A stretch of DNA of 5,204 nucleotides from Pseudomonadota bacterium. Its GTDB lineage: Bacteria; Myxococcota_A; UBA796; SXON01. The first letter of the stretch is position 1, and every line of letters begins with the position of its first letter. Location: NCBI GenBank assembly GCA_005776735.1, contig SXOM01000264.1, forward strand, positions 1 through 5,204, read 5' to 3'. Shown piece by piece: positions 1 to 3,709 of the stretch. Under the pieces are notes generated by a model, which had not been told where the DNA came from, did not search any database, and saw only the letters and a list, made by a program, of their open reading frames with translations. A program made the translations under genes and the position numbers.

Positions 1-810
1 GCCCTGGATGTGCCGGCCGATGCCCCACGCGTGCGTGTAGCCGCGGTCCCGCAACACACGCTGACCCATGCCGACGGCGTCGGCGTCCACCACCTCGAAC
101 GCGGTGTGGTTGAGCTCCGGCATGAAGCCCTGCACGAGCGCGAGCGTGTGATGATCGGCCGGACGCTCGCCGAGGTCCATCCGCATGAAGGCCACCGCGG
201 GCGAGCCGTCCGGCAGGACTTGGACGTCGCTCGGGATGAACCCCAGGTGCTGGGTGTAGAAGGCCGCCGTCGCCTGGTAGTCCGCCACCGCGATCGCGAC
301 GTGACCCAGCCCGATCACCTCGGGGGGCGCCACGGGCGGACGCTGGCCGCCGTTGACGCGGTGCCGGATCGGGCCGACGTTGAGCGCGAGCGGCTCCCGC
401 GTGGGCAGGGCGGCGGCGTCCTCGCGTCCGTGGACCACCTCGACGGTGAACCCGGAGGGGTCGTTCAACACGACCCGCTCCCCGCCCCCGAGGGGCTCGC
501 CTGCGGCGATCGGGCTGGCGCCCGGAACGCGGGACAGGCGCTCCAGCTCGTCCCGCGTGCGCACGGCGAAGCCGACGCCGACGAAGCGGGCGCGGGGTGC
601 CCGGTGCACGCGGTAGCAGAACGGTGACGGGGCGGTCCCTCGCAGGTGGAGCACCTCCGCCGTCCGCGCCACCCTCGAGAGCCCGAAGTCCGCGAGGAAG
701 GCCTCGGCGCGATCGAGGTCGGGTCGCTCGAACACGACGTGGGTCAGCTCCACGGCGCGCGCGGTGGGATGCGGGTGTCGAGCGGGCTGGAGGGTGGTCA
801 AGGCGTGCAC
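1..810 (-). CDS. Type I extradiol (VOC-fold) aromatic ring-cleavage dioxygenase, C-terminus cut by window edge
   Basis: The frame is open from the gap near 820 to base 1, giving 270 residues without the C-terminus. Two vicinal-oxygen-chelate domains are visible: domain 1 at about residues 20-127 (starting VELTHVVF) and domain 2 from about 165 (GLGHVAIAV). Family knowledge of extradiol dioxygenases such as BphC lets me assign the metal ligands H170 (LGHVAI) and H235 (ELNHTAFE), spaced 65 as expected. The second-sphere HH pair is 220-221 and the GRH histidine is H267. The third ligand, a Glu about 50 residues after H235, should lie just outside the window. Such enzymes use Fe(II) and O2 to cleave catechol-type rings in the cytoplasm; the substrate is unknown. 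I chose GTG at 810 because GGAG sits six bases upstream. GTG at 822 or 753 remains possible. It is divergent from the TetR gene and probably under its control. Confidence 0.85.
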   Translation of the reverse strand, partial: MHALTTLQPARHPHPTARAVELTHVVFERPDLDRAEAFLADFGLSRVARTAEVLHLRGTAPSPFCYRVHRAPRARFVGVGFAVRTRDELERLSRVPGASPIAAGEPLGGGERVVLNDPSGFTVEVVHGREDAAALPTREPLALNVGPIRHRVNGGQRPPVAPPEVIGLGHVAIAVADYQATAAFYTQHLGFIPSDVQVLPDGSPAVAFMRMDLGERPADHHTLALVQGFMPELNHTAFEVVDADAVGMGQRVLRDRGYTHAWGIGRHIQG

Positions 811-848
811 GAGGGGCTCCACGGGGTCGGGTGGGCGCGGGAGTTCAT
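798..848 (-). other. Possible 16-codon leader ORF overlapping the dioxygenase start
   Basis: An ATG at 848 opens a 16-residue frame (MNSRAHPTPWSPSCTP) that stops with TGA at 800-798. This lies in a different frame and overlaps the preferred dioxygenase GTG at 810. It is the first ATG after the predicted promoter, whose start site would fall at about 849, so it would be read from an almost leaderless end. No Shine-Dalgarno sequence precedes it. It may be a translational-coupling leader, chance, or the remnant of a start displaced by a one-base indel. Confidence 0.2.
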
Positions 849-849
849 G

Positions 850-891
850 ATGACCAGTATGTCATAGTGATCACATTCGTCAAGTTGACAT
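850..891. promoter_or_regulatory. Composite operator region, probable TetR-family binding sites
   Basis: This short AT-rich stretch between divergent genes contains overlapping symmetric elements. They are ATGAC-N6-GTCAT (850-865), the perfect 8-mer GTGATCAC (867-874), and the perfect 11-mer GTCAA-G-TTGAC (879-889). A wider repeat, ATGTCA (859-864) with TGACAT (886-891), spans the last two. The half-site TGAC/GTCA therefore occurs four times in about 40 bases. TetR-family regulators usually bind palindromes in the gap between their own gene and a divergent target, so autoregulation plus control of the dioxygenase is the natural inference. Confidence 0.6.
856..883 (-). promoter_or_regulatory. 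Candidate sigma70-type promoter for the dioxygenase gene
   Basis: Reading leftward, TTGACG (883-878; five of six consensus bases) is followed after 16 bases by CATACT (861-856; four of six). The start site would be near 849, leaving about 38 bases before the GTG at 810. The -10 box overlaps the inverted repeat ATGAC-N6-GTCAT, and the -35 box is one arm of the central palindrome, so a repressor bound at either site would block it. The promoter assignment is inferred from sequence only. Confidence 0.5.
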
Positions 892-912
892 TTTAGTTCA
901 GGACGCTATCTT
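885..912 (+). promoter_or_regulatory. Candidate sigma70-type promoter for the tetR-doxX operon
   Basis: TTGACA (885-890, perfect -35) and TATCTT (907-912, four of six -10 bases) are separated by 16 bases. Transcription would start at about 918-921, at or next to the ATG at 921, so the message could be leaderless. The -35 box shares its palindrome with the -35 box of the opposite promoter. Confidence 0.6.
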
Positions 913-920
913 GTCGGACG

Positions 921-1565
921 ATGTCGACGAACCACCAAGACGAGACGAACCACCGGACCCGGGTGGGGCGGGAGCGCAGCGCCCGCACCGAGGCGCGCAT
1001 CCTGGAGGCGGCGATGGGCGTGTTCGCGAAGATGGGGCCCGACGCCCCGAAGATCGACGACTTCGTCGCGGCCGCCGGGATCGCCCGCGGAACGTTCTAC
1101 AACCACTTCGACAGCGTGGACGCGCTGCTCGTGGCCACTTCGGAGTGGACGACGCGGGAGCTGCTCTCCGGCATCGAGGACGCGCTCGCGGGCATCGAGG
1201 GGCCGGCCCTGCGCTTCGGCGTAGGGCTCCGGCTCTTCTTCGCGAGGGCGCAGGCCGACCGCGTGTGGTCCCTGTTCGTCGGACGGGTGTGGAGCGTGGG
1301 GGGGATGGAGCTTCCCCTCCGCGACCTCGAAGAGGGCAGCCGGCTCGGCGTGTTCCGCGCGCCCAGCCACGTTGCGACGCGCGACATGCTCATGGGTGGC
1401 GTGCGCGAGGCGCTCCTGCGCATCGGCAACGAGGACGTGCCCGAAGACTACGGCACCGAGTTGACCCGGCTCTGCCTGCAGGCGCTCGGGGTGGATGCCC
1501 GGCGCATCGCTGCCGTTCTGCGGCACGAACTGCCGATCCTCGGGTCCAAGGAGGAAACCCCGTGA
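921..1565 (+). CDS. TetR/AcrR-family transcriptional regulator
   Basis: The 214-residue product has the usual family length. The N-terminal DNA-binding domain spans about residues 18-68. ARTEARILEAAMGVFAKMG forms the first helix, and KIDDFVAAAGIARGTFYNHF (44-63) is the helix-turn-helix with the characteristic G-TFYNHF recognition region. The remaining 145 residues are helical and variable, as expected for a ligand-binding and dimerisation domain whose ligand cannot be read from sequence. The ATG at 921 lacks a Shine-Dalgarno sequence but lies eight bases after a -10 box, suggesting leaderless translation. The gene is divergent from an extradiol dioxygenase and its stop overlaps the DoxX-like start. 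I infer a local repressor responding to an aromatic compound or its breakdown product. The family call is firm; the ligand is unknown. Confidence 0.93.
   Translation: MSTNHQDETNHRTRVGRERSARTEARILEAAMGVFAKMGPDAPKIDDFVAAAGIARGTFYNHFDSVDALLVATSEWTTRELLSGIEDALAGIEGPALRFGVGLRLFFARAQADRVWSLFVGRVWSVGGMELPLRDLEEGSRLGVFRAPSHVATRDMLMGGVREALLRIGNEDVPEDYGTELTRLCLQALGVDARRIAAVLRHELPILGSKEETP
1548..1555 (+). promoter_or_regulatory. Strong Shine-Dalgarno for the doxX-like gene
   Basis: AAGGAGGA lies inside the 3' end of the tetR coding sequence, nine bases before the ATG at 1565 (six before an in-frame GTG at 1562). It supports that start and implies translation of the second cistron from a shared message. 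Confidence 0.8.
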
Positions 1566-1918
1566 TGGACAAGGCGCTCTGGGCTGCGCAGATCTTCGTG
1601 GCCATGGTGTTCACCGTGACGGGTGGCCTGAAGGTGCTCGTGCCACGCGAGAAGCTCGCGACGAAGATGCACTGGGCGAGCGAGTGGACCGACGCCCGCG
1701 TCAAGCTCCTCGGTGTGGCGGAGGTCCTCGGCGCGGTGGGGCTGATCGCACCACTGGCGAGCGGCGTCGCGCCCTTTCTCACTCCCCTCGCGGCGCTCTG
1801 CCTCGCGCTCTTGCTGGTCGGTGCCGTCTACACCCACCGGCGCCTGGGCGAGGGGTACGCGCCGGCGGTCCTCGTCCTCGCGCTCTGCCTCGTGATCGCG
1901 GTGGGCCGGGCCCCCTGA
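1565..1918 (+). CDS. DoxX-like small integral membrane protein
   Basis: The 117-residue, very hydrophobic product has four predicted membrane segments at about residues 4-25, 46-64, 68-90 and 98-114. A basic/charged loop (PREKLATKMHW) follows segment 1, and an HRR cluster follows segment 3. Segment 1 with GGLKVL and segment 2 starting RVKLLGVAEVLGAVGL match the DoxX-like layout. Members sit in the inner membrane; their biochemical role is poorly defined, with links to redox stress and to aromatic catabolism loci. The ATG shares one base with the tetR stop (TGATG) and has a strong Shine-Dalgarno, so the two are translationally coupled. An in-frame GTG directly precedes the ATG (GTGATG) and could also be used. 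It ends 19 bases before the stop of the convergent reductase gene. Confidence 0.85.
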   Translation: MDKALWAAQIFVAMVFTVTGGLKVLVPREKLATKMHWASEWTDARVKLLGVAEVLGAVGLIAPLASGVAPFLTPLAALCLALLLVGAVYTHRRLGEGYAPAVLVLALCLVIAVGRAP

Positions 1919-1937
1919 TCGCGGGTGCGGGAGGCGC

Positions 1938-2621
1938 TCAGCGGACGACCTTGATGCTGAAGTTCGGGTTCTGCAGCGCGCCGTAGAGGCGCACCCACAA
2001 CGGCAGGTACATCTCCGTGCCCCGGGCCATGGCGATGCCGCCGAGGTCGAGGACGTCGCGCCAGCCGAACCCGTCCCGGAGGAGCGTGGTCACCCACGCC
2101 TTGGCGCCGGCATCGTCGCCGCACACGAACAGGGTGTGGTCGCCCCCCGCGAGCTGCCCCGGTGCCACCATCAGGTACGCGTTGACGGTGTTGAGCGTCT
2201 TGACGACCTTGACCCCCGGGAAGGCGCGCTGGACGCGCTCGCCGAGGGAGTCGTCGTTGCAGACGGTCAGGGACGGCGGCATCCCGCGCGAGAAGTCGAG
2301 CGGGTTGGAGAGGTCGACGAGCACCTTCCCGTCCAGGTTCGCCGCGCCGGCCAGGGCGAGCGCCTCGAGGGTGGCCTGGCCGGAGGTGGCGTTGAACACC
2401 GCCTCGCCGTGCGCCGCGGCCTGGGCGAAGGTGCCGAGCGTCACCGCCGGCTGGTCCGCGAGGAACGCCGACAGCGGCGGCTCGCCGAAGCTGCCCGGGG
2501 CGGTGCGGGCGCGGGTCGCGACGGGATCGCGCGTGCCGATCATGACGTCGTGGCCGAGGGAAGAGAGCTTGCCGGCCAGGGTCTTGCCGACGATCGAGGT
2601 GCCGAGGATGCCGATTTTCAT
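1938..2621 (-). CDS. NAD(P)-binding Rossmann protein, F420-dependent NADP reductase-like
   Basis: The 227-residue product opens with a Rossmann nucleotide-binding loop, MKIGILGTSIVGKTLA (G4, G7, G12). IGTRDP (28-33) follows, where R31 is placed to contact the NADP 2'-phosphate, as in archaeal F420H2:NADP oxidoreductases. Further family landmarks are VDLSNPLDF (102-110), KTLNTVNAYLM (141-151), HTLFVCGDD (162-170) and the C-terminal DLGGIAMARGTEMYLPLW. The length is normal for this family. Many bacterial members are annotated as NADPH-dependent F420 reductase, but no F420 genes are visible here, so the true electron partner is open. A strong GGAGGT Shine-Dalgarno five bases upstream fixes the start. 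It is divergent from a LysR regulator, which probably controls it. Confidence 0.85.
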   Translation of the reverse strand: MKIGILGTSIVGKTLAGKLSSLGHDVMIGTRDPVATRARTAPGSFGEPPLSAFLADQPAVTLGTFAQAAAHGEAVFNATSGQATLEALALAGAANLDGKVLVDLSNPLDFSRGMPPSLTVCNDDSLGERVQRAFPGVKVVKTLNTVNAYLMVAPGQLAGGDHTLFVCGDDAGAKAWVTTLLRDGFGWRDVLDLGGIAMARGTEMYLPLWVRLYGALQNPNFSIKVVR

Positions 2622-2719
2622 GAGAACCTCCGTTTGGTTGGGGTGACAGGAAGGTAGGTCGCGGCGCGCAGAGATACAATGGGCCTCCGCTTCACTCCAT
2701 CGGTGAGAAAAAGTTCACG
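2622..2719. promoter_or_regulatory. Divergent control region between reductase and LysR genes
   Basis: On the plus strand TACAAT (2675-2680, five of six -10 bases) could start the LysR message near 2687, but no good -35 sits at the right distance. GTGACA at 2643-2648 is 26 bases away, too far. On the minus strand TTGTAT (2679-2674) and TACCTT (2656-2651), 17 bases apart, form a weak promoter overlapping the LysR -10. An inverted repeat TCAC-N7-GTGA (2692-2706) lies in the LysR leader, and TTCAC recurs at 2714-2718. A poor -35 and overlapping promoters fit an activator-dependent arrangement typical of LysR systems. A strict T-N11-A box was not identified. Confidence 0.4.
2626..2631 (-). promoter_or_regulatory. 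Shine-Dalgarno of the reductase gene
   Basis: GGAGGT on the minus strand (2631-2626) is followed by TTCTC and then the ATG at 2621. This near-perfect site decides the start codon. Confidence 0.8.
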
Positions 2720-3619
2720 ATGTCCACGGTCGCCCGGGTCGAGCCCTTCGTGCACGTCGCCGAAAAGCGAAGCTTTCGCGCCGCGGCCAGCCACCTCGGC
2801 GTCACGCCCGCGGCGGTGAGCAAAGCCGTCGCCGCCCTCGAGACCGAGCTCGGGGTGCGCTTGTTGAACCGGACGTCCCGACACGTGGCGCTCACGCCCG
2901 AAGGCGAGGTCTACCTTCGGTATTGCCGCGAAGCGCTCGACCGGATGCAGGCGGGGCGCGACTTCGTGATGCACACCGCGCGGGTGGCCGAAGGCAGGAT
3001 CAAGGTGTCCGCTTCGTTCGTGCTCGGCCGCCCGCTCGTCGCGGCGTTGCCGCGGCTGTTGGCGCGCTACCCCGGCATCCAGGTGCAGCTCTCGTTCAGC
3101 GACGTCGCGACCAACCTCGTGGAAGCCGACGTCGACGTGGCGCTGCGAACGGGCGAGCTCGCCGACTCTTCGCTCATCAGCCGTCGCCTCCGCACGCCGG
3201 CGTGGGTCACGGTGGCGTCGCCGAACTACGTCGCGCGCGCAGGCGAGCCGCGGGGGCCGGCCGACCTCGCGGCGCACCGGTGCCTACAGTTCGTGCTCCC
3301 CTCGGGCCAGGTGGCGGGGTGGCGCTTCGGCCCGGCCGACCGCACCGCACCGCCGTTTTTCGCCGAGCGCCCCATCCTGCTCGACCACGGCGACCTGCTG
3401 GTCGACGCGGCGGTGGCCGGCCTCGGGCTGGCGCAGGTCTTCGACTTCATGGTCCGCGATCAGGTCCGTCGCGGCGAGCTCGTGGAGCTGTTCCCCGACC
3501 TCGGCGTGCCGGGCCCGCCCGTTCACGCGCTGTGCGTGGCCGGGCGCCAACGGGTCCCGAAGATCCGGGCGTTCGTCGACTTCGCGGTCGAGGTCTTCGG
3601 GGCGGCGCCCGCCGATTGA
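2720..3619 (+). CDS. LysR-family transcriptional regulator, CrgA-like group
   Basis: The 299-residue product has the standard LysR length. The winged helix-turn-helix occupies about residues 5-62, with the signature SFRAAASHLGVTPAAVSKAVAALE (18-41), then LGVRLLNRTSRHVALTPEGE. A linker helix follows at about 63-88. The periplasmic-binding-like effector domain runs from about 92 to 294, beginning GRIKVSASFVLGR. SPNYVARAGEPRGPADLAAHRCL (167-189) and WRFGP are typical of the CrgA-like subgroup, whose members often sit beside oxidoreductases. The start has only a weak Shine-Dalgarno (GGTGAG about 12 bases upstream). Divergence from the reductase gene implies that gene as its first target, with autoregulation likely. 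The inducer cannot be inferred. Confidence 0.93.
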   Translation: MSTVARVEPFVHVAEKRSFRAAASHLGVTPAAVSKAVAALETELGVRLLNRTSRHVALTPEGEVYLRYCREALDRMQAGRDFVMHTARVAEGRIKVSASFVLGRPLVAALPRLLARYPGIQVQLSFSDVATNLVEADVDVALRTGELADSSLISRRLRTPAWVTVASPNYVARAGEPRGPADLAAHRCLQFVLPSGQVAGWRFGPADRTAPPFFAERPILLDHGDLLVDAAVAGLGLAQVFDFMVRDQVRRGELVELFPDLGVPGPPVHALCVAGRQRVPKIRAFVDFAVEVFGAAPAD

Positions 3620-3630
3620 GTCGCGCCCCC

Positions 3631-3679
3631 GCGACGCGCGCCGGCCTCCGTCGAGCTCGGGACGGTCGCGGCGCGTCGC
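3631..3679. terminator. GC-rich inverted repeat between convergent genes, possible bidirectional terminator
   Basis: GCGACGCGC (3631-3639) pairs perfectly with GCGCGTCGC (3671-3679). A nested five-base stem, CCGTC (3648-3652) with GACGG (3661-3665), closes an eight-base loop. The element starts 11 bases after the LysR stop and lies 22 bases beyond the stop of the convergent gene. There is no T-tract on either strand, so if it terminates transcription it does so in a non-canonical way. A chance GC-rich repeat is possible. Confidence 0.35.
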
Positions 3680-3696
3680 CCTCGGGCGCCTCGTCA

Positions 3697-3709
3697 CCGA
3701 CTCAGTCGG
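3697..3709. repeat. 13-bp palindrome centred on the stop codon of the FG-GAP gene
   Basis: CCGACT-C-AGTCGG is perfectly symmetric and its centre is the minus-strand TGA stop (3704-3702). As RNA it could form a five-base stem with a three-base loop at the end of the reading frame. Its function is unknown and chance is plausible. Confidence 0.35.

Noticed and set aside
10..627. A 205-codon plus-strand frame opposite the dioxygenase
   Set aside because: His/Arg/Val-rich product with no recognisable motif. The opposite strand shows both VOC domains with spaced metal ligands.
906..1526. A 206-codon minus-strand frame antisense to the TetR gene
   Set aside because: No motif and skewed composition. 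The plus strand encodes a clear TetR helix-turn-helix.
1899..1943. Possible terminator between the convergent doxX-like and reductase genes (GGGCC-G-GGCCC and CGCTCAGCG)
   Set aside because: The arms are 4-5 bases with one-base centres, cannot form a stable hairpin loop as such, and have no T-tract. They are likely composition effects.
1828..2679. A 283-codon open frame on the minus strand overlapping the reductase gene in another frame
   Set aside because: Its translation is Arg/Pro/Gly-rich with no family signature. The reductase frame has clear Rossmann motifs and a strong Shine-Dalgarno. Long spurious frames are expected at this GC content.
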